A stretch of DNA of 64,000 bases from Mesoflavibacter sp. Its GTDB lineage: Bacteria; Pseudomonadota; Alphaproteobacteria; UBA8366; Aestuariispiraceae. A model generated the notes under the pieces. That model saw only the letters and a list, made by a program, of their open reading frames with translations, had not been told where the DNA came from and did not search any database. Of the stretch, positions 34,699-43,153 are shown in pieces (within the stretch, counting starts at the first letter, position 1; every line of letters begins with the position of its first letter). The DNA lies in NCBI GenBank assembly GCA_017792345.1, contig CP051228.1:1736001-1800000 (forward strand), in the 5' to 3' direction. A program made the position numbers and the translations under genes.

Positions 34699-34887
34699 GA
34701 CGCTGAAACTCCAATTCGGTGGTGGAAAGCGCCGCGCCTTTCGCCGGTCGGCAGGGCGGCACATGGTTTGCGTTCCCAAGACACCCGCTATAGCATCCGC
34801 CTCGGGGCATGTCCCGCCACGATCGCGGCGGCGGCATTCAGAAAATTTCCCGGGGGAGAGCGTTCCGGGGGAGAAAGAGGGATTGCC

Positions 34888-35730
34888 ATGGCGCGCGACC
34901 AGGGACGCCCGGAATTCTTCGTGAAGTTCTGGGGCACCCGGGGCAGCATCGCCTGTTCCGGCCCGGACACGATGCGCTATGGCGGCAACACTTCCTGCAT
35001 CGAGGTGATGTGCGGCAGTCAGCGCCTGATCTTCGACGGCGGGACGGGTCTGCGCAAACTGGGCAGGGAAATCGCCCAGGAAGGGCCGCAGGATATCGAC
35101 CTGTTCCTGACCCACACCCATCTGGACCATATTATCGGCCTGCCCTTTTTCGTACCGTTTCACATTCCGGGCAACAACCCGCGGGTCTGGGCGGGCAATC
35201 TGCTGCCCGACCGGACGCTGAAAGGCACGCTGTCCGACATGATGCAGGCGCCGCTGTTCCCGGTGCCGCCCGAAACCTTCCGCGCCAATGTGGAATTCCA
35301 CGATTTCGTGGCCGGGGACACGCTGGAACCGGGGCCCGGGATCGTGCTGAAAACCGCGCCGCTGAACCATCCGAACGGCGCCTGCGGGTACCGCGTCGAA
35401 TTCGCCGGCCGGTCGATCTGTTACATCACCGATACCGAACACTATCCGGAAGGTCGCGATCAGACCGTGGTCGATCTGGTCCAGGGATCGGACATCATGA
35501 TCTACGACGCGACCTATACCGAGGAGGAATATCCCCGCTTCGTCGGTTTCGGGCATTCGACCTGGGAAGAGGCGGTGCGCGTTGCCGACGCCGCATCGGT
35601 AAAGACGCTGGTCCTGTTCCATCACGAACCGACCCATACCGACGAGTTCATGGACGATATCGCCGAAGCGGTGGACGAGGCACGGCCCGGCAGCCTCGTC
35701 GCGCGCGAAGGCATGATGATGCGGCCCTGA
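34888..35730 (+). CDS. MBL-fold metallohydrolase
   Basis: A 280-residue metallo-beta-lactamase-fold protein. The N-terminal strand FVKFWGTRGSIACSG and the glycine-rich FDGGTGLRKLG are typical of the PhnP/RNase Z side of the fold. The metal site HTHLDH covers H76, H78, D80 and H81; further ligands are H in APLNHPNG, D in ITDTEH and H in LFHHEPTH. It probably hydrolyses a phosphodiester, but the substrate is not known. GGGGGAGAAAGAGGGATTGCC before the ATG gives a usable ribosome site. A methyltransferase gene follows after 36 bases on the same strand. Confidence 0.88.
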   Translation: MARDQGRPEFFVKFWGTRGSIACSGPDTMRYGGNTSCIEVMCGSQRLIFDGGTGLRKLGREIAQEGPQDIDLFLTHTHLDHIIGLPFFVPFHIPGNNPRVWAGNLLPDRTLKGTLSDMMQAPLFPVPPETFRANVEFHDFVAGDTLEPGPGIVLKTAPLNHPNGACGYRVEFAGRSICYITDTEHYPEGRDQTVVDLVQGSDIMIYDATYTEEEYPRFVGFGHSTWEEAVRVADAASVKTLVLFHHEPTHTDEFMDDIAEAVDEARPGSLVAREGMMMRP

Positions 35731-35766
35731 GGCCGAACACCCTGACGCCGGTAAAGGACCGCCGCG

Positions 35767-36627
35767 ATGTACGGCTCCTCCCCTCTGTTGCGCCGGTTGG
35801 CGCTGGGACTTCCGACGATCCTCGGCCTCGCCAAGCGGGGCTATTTCATTCCCTACCGCTATGCCGCCGGGATACCGGCACGCGCCGAGCGCGCCGCCTT
35901 TCCGTTCATCGAAGACCTGTTCCGGGCGCGGGAACAGGATTTCCTCGACCTGCTGGACGTGCCGGACGATTTGATCCTGTCCCTGGCCGACCGGTTCAAC
36001 TGGCCGGCGCCGCCATCGCCGCGCTGGCAGCAGGTCTGGTTTCCGCGCCTCGATGCATTGGCGGCCTATCTGCTGGTCCGCCGGCACCGGCCTAGGCGGA
36101 TCGTGGAAATCGGCAGCGGCCATTCGACCCGCTTCGCCGCCGCCGCGATCCGCGATGACGGACTGGAAACCGAAATCCGCGCCGTCGACCCCGATCCCAG
36201 GGCCGATCTGGAACATCTGAAATGCGTCAGTTTTCACCGGATGCCGCTACAGGACGTGCCGCTGTCGGAATTCGAAGACCTGGCGCCCGGCGATTTCCTG
36301 ATGATCGATTCCAGCCATATCGCCATGCCGGGCAGCGATGTCGACATTCTGCTCGGCCGCATCGTGCCGGCCCTGCCGCCCGGTGTCTTTATCCAGATCC
36401 ACGACATGTTCCTGCCCGATCCCTATCCCGAAAACTGGACCTGGCGCGGCTATAACGAGCAATTGCCGGTGGCGACCCTGATCGCCGGCGGCGCGGTGGA
36501 GCCGGTCTGGTCCAGCCGCTGGGTCGCCACACGGCACCCCGCCGTCGTGGAGACAGGCCCGATCGCCAAGATACCGATCTGGGAGGACGTGCCCGAAACC
36601 TCCCTCTGGCTGCGCAAGATCCGCTGA
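35767..36627 (+). CDS. SAM-dependent methyltransferase (class I)
   Basis: A 286-residue protein with a Rossmann-type methyltransferase core at about 95-230. Motif I is RIVEIGSGHSTRFAAAAI, the acidic end of strand 2 is RAVDPDPRADL and DFLMIDSSHIAMPGSD resembles the methyltransf_24 group. The first 90 residues are extra, with ILGLAKRGYFIPYRY. The later region FIQIHDMFLPDPYPENW is conserved in proteins that act on glycans or small secondary metabolites, but the substrate is not known. It follows the MBL gene by 36 bases. The REP cluster at 36682 lies after it. Confidence 0.82.
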   Translation: MYGSSPLLRRLALGLPTILGLAKRGYFIPYRYAAGIPARAERAAFPFIEDLFRAREQDFLDLLDVPDDLILSLADRFNWPAPPSPRWQQVWFPRLDALAAYLLVRRHRPRRIVEIGSGHSTRFAAAAIRDDGLETEIRAVDPDPRADLEHLKCVSFHRMPLQDVPLSEFEDLAPGDFLMIDSSHIAMPGSDVDILLGRIVPALPPGVFIQIHDMFLPDPYPENWTWRGYNEQLPVATLIAGGAVEPVWSSRWVATRHPAVVETGPIAKIPIWEDVPETSLWLRKIR

Positions 36628-36681
36628 GGGTCGGGGTTTTCTGGGCAAGCGAATGACTGTGTGAAATCGTGCCGGAGGGCC

Positions 36682-36791
36682 CTGGATTCCCGCCTTCGCG
36701 GGAATGACGGAATGAGTTCAGCCAGCAAGGAGACAGGGGGCGAGATCACAGATCCCCCTCCTTCGTCATCCCCGCGTAGGCGGGGATCCAG
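36682..36791. repeat. REP-like paired palindromes (type A)
   Basis: Two inverted hairpins. The first, 36682-36710, is CTGGATTCCCGCC-TTC-GCGGGAATGACG in order; the second, 36764-36791, is CGTCATCCCCGC-GTA-GGCGGGGATCCAG. They face each other across about 55 bases, opposite in order to the copy at 914. The flanking bases (ATCGTGCCGGAGGGCC) recur next to the copies at 43074 and 47455, so the mobile unit is longer than the hairpin. It separates the methyltransferase from dnaQ; the rest of this 225-base gap is otherwise empty. Confidence 0.88.
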
Positions 36792-36852
36792 GGGCTTAGG
36801 CACGACACTGGCCCGCTTCCAGAGAGTCTCCAGGAACGTACTTGCGGAGATA

Positions 36853-37551
36853 TTACTCCGCAGCGGTCCAGATCGGGTTGCTGATCTTGGCCAGGAAGGC
36901 CTTGTGGGCCGCTTCTTCCTCGGCGCTCGGCGCGTGGGGGCGAGGGACCCGAACCGGCCGGTCGGTCATGCTGGCGACCCGGGCCGTGGATTTCGCCGTG
37001 GTCTGCGCCGGGCCGTCCTCGCCGAAGGTCAGGCCGGTCTGCCGCCCGCCGGTCAGCTCGATATAGACTTCCGCCAGCAATTCCGCGTCCAACAGCGCGC
37101 CGTGCTTGGTCCGCGCAGAATTGTCGATACCGAAGCGTTTGCACAGCGCATCCAGGCTGGCGGCGGCCCCGGGGAACTTCTCACGCGCCATGGCAACGGT
37201 GTCGATCGCCTGGCTCATCGGCAAGGTCGGGCGTCCGCAGGCCTTCAATTCCCAGTTCAGGAACTTCATGTCGAAGGACGCGTTATGGATCACCAGCTTG
37301 GCGTCACCGACGAATTCCAGGAAATCCTCGACCACGTCCTGAAACAGCGGCTTGTCGGCCAGAAAAGCTTCCGACAGGCCATGGACCTGGAACGCCTCCA
37401 CCGGCATGTCGCGTTCGGGATTCAGATAGATGTGATAGGTCTTGCCCGTCGGAACGCGATTGATCAGCTCGACCCCGCCGATTTCGACCACACGGTGGCC
37501 GCCGGCCGGGTCCAGGCCGGTCGTTTCCGTATCGAAACAGATCTCACGCAT
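36853..37551 (-). CDS. dnaQ: DNA polymerase III epsilon subunit (proofreading exonuclease)
   Basis: A 232-residue 3'-5' exonuclease that proofreads for the replicative polymerase. Exo I is CFDTETTGLDP with D7 and E9; Exo II HNASFDMKFLNWEL and Exo IIIe HGALLDAELLAEVY complete the DEDDh site. The C-terminal tail after GGRQTGL is the clamp/alpha-binding region. It overlaps coaE by eight bases. This is the last gene of the ppsR-maf-aroE-coaE-dnaQ operon that leads away from the candidate origin. In most relatives secB follows; here a REP element and a methyltransferase follow. Confidence 0.96.
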   Translation of the reverse strand: MREICFDTETTGLDPAGGHRVVEIGGVELINRVPTGKTYHIYLNPERDMPVEAFQVHGLSEAFLADKPLFQDVVEDFLEFVGDAKLVIHNASFDMKFLNWELKACGRPTLPMSQAIDTVAMAREKFPGAAASLDALCKRFGIDNSARTKHGALLDAELLAEVYIELTGGRQTGLTFGEDGPAQTTAKSTARVASMTDRPVRVPRPHAPSAEEEAAHKAFLAKISNPIWTAAE

Positions 37552-38161
37552 GCGGGCTTCTCCACCGGTTTCGCGGTTCGACAGGCATTGTGAGGGTGTT
37601 CTGCAGCGCCCGCAAGACCGGGCGGCGGCCCAGGGACGACCAGATCACCACATCGGCCCGGCGGCGTTTCTCCGTCTCCGGCATCTGGCGCGACCGGATG
37701 TCCCGCAGCTTTTCCGGCGTCATGCCAGGCCGGGCCAGCACCCGCTGAGCCTGAATGAAAAGCGGCGCGGTGATCGCGATGGTCAGGTCGCACAGCCGAT
37801 CGCCGCCGGTTTCGAACAGCAGAGGCACATCCAGCACCGCCGCCGGCCGCCCCTGCAGGGCGCAGGCCTTCAGGAAGGCATTACGGTCCGCGGCGACCAT
37901 GGGATGCAGGATCGATTCCAGGCGTTTCAACGCCGCCTTGTCCCCGAATACCTTGGGTCCCAGCGCCGCCCGGTCGACCGCGCCGTTCTTCGTCGCACCA
38001 GGAAAGGCAGCCTCGATCCGGGCGACCGCCGCGCCGCCCGGCCCGGTCAGGCGATGGACCGACGCGTCGGCGTCATGCACCGGAACGCCCATCCGGCGCA
38101 GCATGGCGCTGGCCGTGCTTTTCCCCATGCCGATCGATCCGGTCAGGCCGATCACGATCAT
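37544..38161 (-). CDS. coaE: Dephospho-CoA kinase
   Basis: Phosphorylates the 3'-hydroxyl of dephospho-CoA, the last step of CoA synthesis. The 205-residue protein begins MIVIGLTGSIGMGKSTAS, the P-loop; VHDADASVHRL and the lid region IRSRQMPETEKRRRAD with the conserved Q and K are present. The start overlaps the aroE stop (ATGA at 38158-38161), and the end overlaps dnaQ by eight bases. Both point to a tight operon. Confidence 0.96.
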   Translation of the reverse strand: MIVIGLTGSIGMGKSTASAMLRRMGVPVHDADASVHRLTGPGGAAVARIEAAFPGATKNGAVDRAALGPKVFGDKAALKRLESILHPMVAADRNAFLKACALQGRPAAVLDVPLLFETGGDRLCDLTIAITAPLFIQAQRVLARPGMTPEKLRDIRSRQMPETEKRRRADVVIWSSLGRRPVLRALQNTLTMPVEPRNRWRSPHA

Positions 38162-39003
38162 CGCGCCATCGCCCCCAGCACGATCCGGCGCAGATCGTCA
38201 TCCACGGACGGCCGTTCGGGCGGATGAAACCAAGCCTCGAATCCCGGAACGGCCTGATGCAGCAGCATGCCCAAACCATCCACCGTCGCGTTGCCCCGTG
38301 CCCGCGCCGCTGCCAGCAATCCGGTTTCCAACGGCTTGTAGACGATATCGGTGACAAAGGCCGATCCCGGCAGCGCGGCCAGATCGATCTCCAAGGGCGG
38401 CTGGCCGGTCATCCCGAGGCTGCTCGTATTGACCAGCAGAGCGCAATCTTCCAATGCGGGCGCCGTCACCGCCGATAGCCGCGCCCTGCCCGACCCGGCG
38501 AGGTCTTCGATCAGCCGTTCCGCGCGCGCCACCGTCCGATTGGCGATGCGGATCTCCGCAAAGCCCAAATCCTGCAGGGCCGCTACCACGGCGCGCGCCG
38601 CACCGCCGGCGCCCAGGACCACAGCCGCGCCCCGTCCGGTTCCGGTCCAGCCCGGGGCGGTTTCGAGATTGCGCCGGAAGCCATAGAGATCGGTATTGCG
38701 CCCTTCGATCGTCCCGTCCGGCAGCCGGACCACCGTATTGACCGCACCCAGACGCCGGGCGGAATCGTCGACGCGGTCGCAGAAGCGGAAAGCGGCCTCC
38801 TTATGCGGGACGGTGACATTCATCCCCGCCCAGCCTTCGTCGTGCAAAAGCGCCGTCATATCGGTTTCGAAAGTCTCAGGCGCGATCTCCCGGCGCTCGT
38901 ACCGGCCCGGCAGGCCAAAACGCTTCAGCCAGGTGCCGTGCAACACCGGCGACAGGGATTGCGCGATGGGCATGCCCACCACACCGGCGACCGGAAAACT
39001 CAT
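38158..39003 (-). CDS. aroE: Shikimate dehydrogenase
   Basis: NADPH-dependent reduction of 3-dehydroshikimate in the shikimate pathway. The 281-residue protein shows the substrate loop MPIAQSLSPVLHGTWL, the catalytic lysine in NVTVPHKEAAF, VVLGAGGAARAVVAAL for the cofactor and NTSSLGMTG. It ends with the conserved QAVPGFEAWF. The start overlaps the maf stop by four bases. In alphaproteobacteria the place between maf and coaE is standard for aroE. Confidence 0.96.
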   Translation of the reverse strand: MSFPVAGVVGMPIAQSLSPVLHGTWLKRFGLPGRYERREIAPETFETDMTALLHDEGWAGMNVTVPHKEAAFRFCDRVDDSARRLGAVNTVVRLPDGTIEGRNTDLYGFRRNLETAPGWTGTGRGAAVVLGAGGAARAVVAALQDLGFAEIRIANRTVARAERLIEDLAGSGRARLSAVTAPALEDCALLVNTSSLGMTGQPPLEIDLAALPGSAFVTDIVYKPLETGLLAAARARGNATVDGLGMLLHQAVPGFEAWFHPPERPSVDDDLRRIVLGAMAR

Positions 39004-39635
39004 GACGTGATCGCCCCATGCTGCCGCAGGAAACCCAGCAAAGGCAGCAACGGCAGGCCCAAAACGGTGAAATAGTCGCCCTCGACCCGGCTAAACAATT
39101 GTGCGCCCAGCCCTTCCAGCCGGTATCCGCCGACGGAGCCGAGCCCGTCCTCGCCCACCGCATCGATATAGCGGGTGATGAAATCGGCGCTCAAATTGCG
39201 CATCGTCATATGGGCCGGTTCGACCAGACCCCAGAGCCGTTGGCCGTCGCGCATCACGGACACGCCGGCGAAGAGGCTGTGGCGATGGCCGCCCAGCGTT
39301 TCCAGATGGGCCCTCAGGTGATCCAAATCCGGCGGCTTGTCGAACCAGACGCCGTTGCAATCCAGGGTCTGATCGGCGCCGATGACCAACGCGCCCGGAT
39401 GGCGGCGGCTGACCTTCAGGGCCTTCAGATCGGACAGGGCTTCCGCGACCTGGGCGGCACTTGCCCCCTCGGCGCGCAGCGATTCCTTGACCGCATCCTC
39501 ATCGACATTGGCCGGATCGATTTCGACGGTCAGTCCCGCGCCGCGCAGCAGATCGGCGCGCGTCCGGCTGCCGGAAGCCAGGACAATCGTCATGGACTGG
39601 CCGATGGCCGTCATACTCGCACCGCGATCCGTCAT
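39000..39635 (-). CDS. maf: Maf-type nucleotide pyrophosphatase
   Basis: A 211-residue Maf protein; the family removes pyrophosphate from dTTP, UTP or modified nucleotides. The signature LASGSRTRADLLRGAG lies at about residues 18-33, KAL...HPGALVIGADQTL in the middle, and GGYRLEGLGAQLFSRVEGDY near the C-terminus. The first 14 residues before MTIVLASGS are extra. I keep the ATG at 39635 because it overlaps the ppsR stop (ATGA), the same coupling used along the operon; starts at 39614 or 39593 are possible. Confidence 0.93.
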   Translation of the reverse strand: MTDRGASMTAIGQSMTIVLASGSRTRADLLRGAGLTVEIDPANVDEDAVKESLRAEGASAAQVAEALSDLKALKVSRRHPGALVIGADQTLDCNGVWFDKPPDLDHLRAHLETLGGHRHSLFAGVSVMRDGQRLWGLVEPAHMTMRNLSADFITRYIDAVGEDGLGSVGGYRLEGLGAQLFSRVEGDYFTVLGLPLLPLLGFLRQHGAITS

Positions 39636-40492
39636 TCCGCCCCACCCGGCCGGACGCCGCGGCTTTCCAGACGGCGATCGAAATGTTGGATGACGGCGGC
39701 CGCGGTTTCCTCGATCGACCGGCGGGATACGTCGATGACCGGCCAGTTCCGCTCCCGGCAGATCCGGCGGCAGGTCATGACTTCCTGTTTCACCGTTTCC
39801 AGATCGACATAGTCGGTCTCGTCATCCTCGGCGATCATCTTCAGCCGGTTTTTGCGGATCTGGACCAGGCTGGCCGGATCCTTGGTCAGGCCGACGACCA
39901 GCGGCGCATTGGCGTCCGTCATATGCAGCAATTCTTCCGGCAGGCCGATCCCGGGCACGAAGGGCACGTTGGCCGCCTTGATGCCACGGTTCGCCAGATA
40001 GATGCAGGTCGGCGTTTTCGAGGTGCGCGACACGCCGGTCAGGATCACATCGGCGCTGCGCAGATTCCAAAGGCCCTGCCCGTCGTCATGGGTCAGGGCA
40101 AACTGCATCGCGTCGATCCGGCTGAAATAATCGGCGTCCAGGGCGTGCTGGCGGCCCGGTTGCTGCCGCGCCGGTTCGCCCAGATAATTCTCGAACGCGT
40201 TGATGAAGGGATCCAGAACCGAGATACAGGGCACCCGCAGCTGGCGGCAGCCATCCATCAAATGACGGCGCAGTTCCTGATTGACGAAGGTGAAGAGCAC
40301 GATGCCCGGCGATTCCGAAACTTTCTGCAGAATCTGGTCGACCTTCGCCGTGCTTCGGACAAGGTTCCAGTGATGCTCGACCCCTTCGACATCTTCGAAC
40401 TGCACGATACAGGCCCGGGCGATCGCCTGAACCGTCTCGCCGGTCGAATCCGAAACGAGGTAAAGCTGAATGTCGCGCATGCCGTCGGCCAT
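39632..40492 (-). CDS. ppsR: PPDK/PEP-synthase regulatory kinase-pyrophosphorylase (DUF299)
   Basis: A 286-residue bifunctional enzyme that phosphorylates and dephosphorylates pyruvate phosphate dikinase or PEP synthase with ADP. IQLYLVSDSTGETVQAIARA opens the family domain and VILTGVSRTSKTPTCIYLA carries the P-loop-like GVSRTSKT. It is the homologue of the gene that borders the Caulobacter and Rickettsia origins (RP001 type). The start is MADGMRDIQ at 40492, or the second ATG at 40480; neither has a good ribosome site. It heads the leftward operon and lies right at the candidate oriC. Confidence 0.92.
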   Translation of the reverse strand: MADGMRDIQLYLVSDSTGETVQAIARACIVQFEDVEGVEHHWNLVRSTAKVDQILQKVSESPGIVLFTFVNQELRRHLMDGCRQLRVPCISVLDPFINAFENYLGEPARQQPGRQHALDADYFSRIDAMQFALTHDDGQGLWNLRSADVILTGVSRTSKTPTCIYLANRGIKAANVPFVPGIGLPEELLHMTDANAPLVVGLTKDPASLVQIRKNRLKMIAEDDETDYVDLETVKQEVMTCRRICRERNWPVIDVSRRSIEETAAAVIQHFDRRLESRGVRPGGAE

Positions 40493-40857
40493 GGGGAGAA
40501 AACCCTGTCGAAAACCTGTGAACAGTTTATGGGACAAACCGCCCGGTCGACGCAATCCCGGACACCATCCCCACTGACCCTTCCTTTTCGCATCCGGTTA
40601 TGCGCATCGGGATAACCGACGGACGAGAAGATTCCCCTGTGGAGAGATAATCTGTCACGGAACGGTCATCCCCATGACTCTCAAGCGACGCATTCCATGG
40701 CCCGCAAGGCATCCCACAGCTTGTTTCGAAGTTGCCCACAGTTCCGGAGCTTCGAATACCCGTCCTGTGGATCAGCGCGGGATAGGATTTAATCCCCGGT
40801 TCTGCACCCCCCAAAAACAACCACTCTCTTTTCTATTAAATAATATTACTTATAAGG
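40493..40857. other. Candidate chromosomal replication origin (oriC)
   Basis: The gap between ppsR and hemE, 399 bases up to the hemE start, is the place of oriC in Caulobacter and Rickettsia. Near matches to the DnaA box (TTATNCACA or TGTGNATAA) are TGTGGATCA at 40766 (8 of 9), TTGCCCACA at 40732, TGTGGAGAG at 40638 and TGTGTATCG at 40872 (7 of 9 each), and a weak TGTGAACAG at 40517. An inverted repeat CGGTTAT/ATAACCG lies at 40595-40618. An AT-rich run at about 40829-40856 would be the unwinding element. Genes on both sides point away. Experimental proof is lacking. Confidence 0.75.
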
Positions 40858-40869
40858 ATGAGCCCATGA
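40858..40869 (+). other. Mini-reading frame 1 before hemE
   Basis: ATG-AGC-CCA-TGA, three codons, starting right in the AAGG of the sequence ATAAGG. It overlaps the next mini-frame by four bases (ATGA). It is too short for a gene but forms part of a coupled chain into hemE. Confidence 0.4.
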
Positions 40870-40895
40870 TCTGTGTATCGAAAGCCCTTCCATGA
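40866..40895 (+). other. Nine-codon leader frame coupled to hemE
   Basis: The frame reads MICVSKALP and stops at 40893-40895, overlapping the hemE ATG (ATGA at 40892). AAGGA lies seven bases upstream of its ATG, while hemE itself has no Shine-Dalgarno. Ribosomes would thus reach hemE by reinitiation. A DnaA-like box (40872-40880) overlaps the frame. Confidence 0.5.
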
Positions 40896-41938
40896 CCGTA
40901 TTGCGATCCCCGAAACCCTTCCTGAGGGCCCTATCCGGTCAGGTGCAGGATGTCCCGCCGATCTGGCTGATGCGCCAGGCCGGTCGCTATCTGCCCGAAT
41001 ACCGTGCCGTCCGCGCGGAGGTCGGGGGGTTTCTCGATCTTTGCTACGATCCGGACCGCGCCTGTGAAGTGACGTTGCAGCCGATCCGGCGCTTCGGCTT
41101 CGATGCGGCGATCCTGTTTTCGGACATTCTCGTCCTGCCGCATGCCTTGCAGCAGAAGGTCTGGTTCGTCGAAGGCGAAGGGCCGAAACTGGAGCCGCTG
41201 CGCGACGCGTCCGATCTGGCGATCCTGCAGCCCGACGCGGTTCTGGGTCATTTGCGTCCGGTCTTCGAAACGGTCGCCAAGCTGAACGCCGCCCTGCCGA
41301 TGGAAACCGCGCTGATCGGCTTTGCCGGCGCGCCCTGGACCGTCGCGACCTACATGATCGAAGGCGGGTCGTCGCGCGACTTCGCCAAGACGAAGATCTG
41401 GACCTATCGCGATCCGGACAGCTTTCAGCGGCTGATCGATATCCTGGTCGACGCCACCGCCGATTATCTGGTCGCGCAGATCGATGCGGGCGCCGATGCG
41501 GTGCAGTTGTTCGATTCCTGGGCCGGCGCGCTGGACGAGGCCGGATTCCGGCGCTGGTCCTTGGAGCCCGCGAAAGCGATCGTGGAGAGGGTCCGTGCCC
41601 GCCATCCCGACGTGCCGATCATCGGTTTTCCCCGCGCCGCCGGACCGCTTTACATGGATTACGCGGCCGAAACCGGGGTCACGGCGGTGTCCCTGGACCA
41701 GGGCCTGCCCGCCGAATGGGCCGCCCGGACCCTGCCGCGCGACGTGGTGACGCAGGGCAATCTGGATCCGATGGCGCTTCTGGCAGGCGGTGCGGCGCTG
41801 GATCGGGCCGTGGATCATATCCTTCAAGCCTTTGACGGCCGGCCGCATATCTTCAATCTGGGCCACGGCATCATCAAGGAAACGCCGCCGGATCACGTGG
41901 AAAGGCTGGTCGCCCGGATACGCCGCGCTACTTCGTGA
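40892..41938 (+). CDS. hemE: Uroporphyrinogen decarboxylase
   Basis: Converts uroporphyrinogen III to coproporphyrinogen III in heme synthesis. The 348-residue protein has the signature [17 protein letters not shown] at about 24-40, the substrate aspartate in [30 protein letters not shown] and the final FNLGHGI. The ATG at 40892 lacks its own ribosome site and overlaps the stop of a nine-codon leader. It leads the rightward operon hemE-hemH, the usual right border of the alphaproteobacterial origin. Confidence 0.97.
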   Translation: MTVLRSPKPFLRALSGQVQDVPPIWLMRQAGRYLPEYRAVRAEVGGFLDLCYDPDRACEVTLQPIRRFGFDAAILFSDILVLPHALQQKVWFVEGEGPKLEPLRDASDLAILQPDAVLGHLRPVFETVAKLNAALPMETALIGFAGAPWTVATYMIEGGSSRDFAKTKIWTYRDPDSFQRLIDILVDATADYLVAQIDAGADAVQLFDSWAGALDEAGFRRWSLEPAKAIVERVRARHPDVPIIGFPRAAGPLYMDYAAETGVTAVSLDQGLPAEWAARTLPRDVVTQGNLDPMALLAGGAALDRAVDHILQAFDGRPHIFNLGHGIIKETPPDHVERLVARIRRATS

Positions 41939-41963
41939 GGCGAACGCAACAGAGCCAACCGCC

Positions 41964-42983
41964 ATGTCCCCGACCCTGCCGCGCAATCATCCGCCCCTGA
42001 CGACGCCGAAAACCGGTGTTCTGCTGGTCAATTTGGGCACGCCGGACGGGCATGACGTCAAAAGCATGCGCCGCTATCTGGGCGAGTTCCTGTCCGATAC
42101 CCGCGTCATCGAAGCCCCGAAATGGCTGTGGTGGCCGATCCTGCACGGGATCATCCTGAACACCCGGCCGAAGAAATCCGGCGCGGCCTATCGCAAGATC
42201 TGGATGACGGAGACGGATGAGAGCCCGCTGCGCCATTACACCCGCGCCCAGGCCCAGGAACTGGCGCCGCGCTTGGAGGCGGAGGGCGTGATCGTCGACT
42301 GGGCCATGCGCTATGGCTCCCCGTCGCTGGCGCAGGGGATCGATTCCCTGTGCAACCGGGGCTGCCAGCGAATCCTCTTGATGCCGCTCTATCCCCAATA
42401 TTCCGCCGCGACCACCGCCTCCGTCGTCGACAAGGCGAATGCCCATCTCGCCCGCCTGCGCCGCCAGCCCGCCACACGGGTCTTGCCGACCTTCCATGAC
42501 GAACCGTCCTATATCCGGGCGCTGGGCGACAGCGTGCGCGCCGCGCTGAAGGACGGGCCGGAACCGGATCGCCTGCTGTGCAGCTTCCACGGCATGCCCC
42601 GCGAGACCCTGGACAAGGGCGATCCCTATCACTGCTTCTGCCAGAAGACCGCGCGGCTGCTGCGCGAGGATCTGGGCTGGCCGCAGGACCGGTTTCAGGT
42701 CGTCTTCCAGTCCCGTTTCGGCCCCAAGGAATGGCTGCAACCCTATGCCGAACCGACGGTCGCGGGCCTGGCCAAGGAAGGCGTGAAAAGCATCGCCATG
42801 ATCTCCCCCGGTTTCGTCTCCGATTGCGTCGAGACCCTGGAGGAACTGGCCATCGGCCTGCGCGAGACGTTCGAGGAAAACGGCGGAGATCGCTTCACCT
42901 ACATCCCCTGCCTCAACGCCACCCCGCCGATGATCGACCTGCTGGAGACCCTCGCCCGACGCGAATTGGGCGGCTGGATTTGA
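41964..42983 (+). CDS. hemH: Ferrochelatase
   Basis: Inserts Fe(II) into protoporphyrin IX (or coproporphyrin), the last step of heme synthesis. The 339-residue protein has GVLLVNLGTPD, the mid-chain LMPLYPQYSAATTASV, the metal-site histidine in LLCSFHGMPRETL and the conserved VVFQSRFGPKEWLQPY. The ATG at 41964 begins the conserved part, 25 bases after hemE, so the two are cotranscribed. A REP pair follows before hemJ. Confidence 0.96.
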   Translation: MSPTLPRNHPPLTTPKTGVLLVNLGTPDGHDVKSMRRYLGEFLSDTRVIEAPKWLWWPILHGIILNTRPKKSGAAYRKIWMTETDESPLRHYTRAQAQELAPRLEAEGVIVDWAMRYGSPSLAQGIDSLCNRGCQRILLMPLYPQYSAATTASVVDKANAHLARLRRQPATRVLPTFHDEPSYIRALGDSVRAALKDGPEPDRLLCSFHGMPRETLDKGDPYHCFCQKTARLLREDLGWPQDRFQVVFQSRFGPKEWLQPYAEPTVAGLAKEGVKSIAMISPGFVSDCVETLEELAIGLRETFEENGGDRFTYIPCLNATPPMIDLLETLARRELGGWI

Positions 42984-43017
42984 GTCCGTGGTGTGATCGG
43001 AACGGCTTGTGCCATTC

Positions 43018-43101
43018 GTCATCCCCGCGAAAGCGGGGATCCAGAGGATCGGGCAAGATCGTGCCGCAATGCCCTGGATTCCCGCCTTCGCGGGAATGAC
43101 G
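43018..43101. repeat. REP-like paired palindromes (type A)
   Basis: GTCATCCCCGC-GAAA-GCGGGGATCCAG lies at 43018-43044 and CTGGATTCCCGCC-TTC-GCGGGAATGACG at 43074-43101, inverted relative to each other. The bases between them include ATCGTGCCG, as beside the copy at 36682. It fills most of the 170 bases between hemH and hemJ. Confidence 0.88.
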
Positions 43102-43153
43102 CCAGAATGGCAACGAACCTGGCTCAGACCAATCTAGATGCGGGGAGCGGATT

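Noticed and set aside
34699-36237. N-terminal extension of the MFS gene to over 900 residues
   Set aside because: The extension is antisense to the MBL hydrolase and methyltransferase genes, lacks membrane helices and does not look like a domain. The transporter start at 34698 fits the family length.
40674-40895. A 73-codon frame through the candidate oriC ending at hemE
   Set aside because: The first 63 codons lack a ribosome site and cross the AT-rich region. Only its last nine codons, from the ATG at 40866, are placed to be translated.
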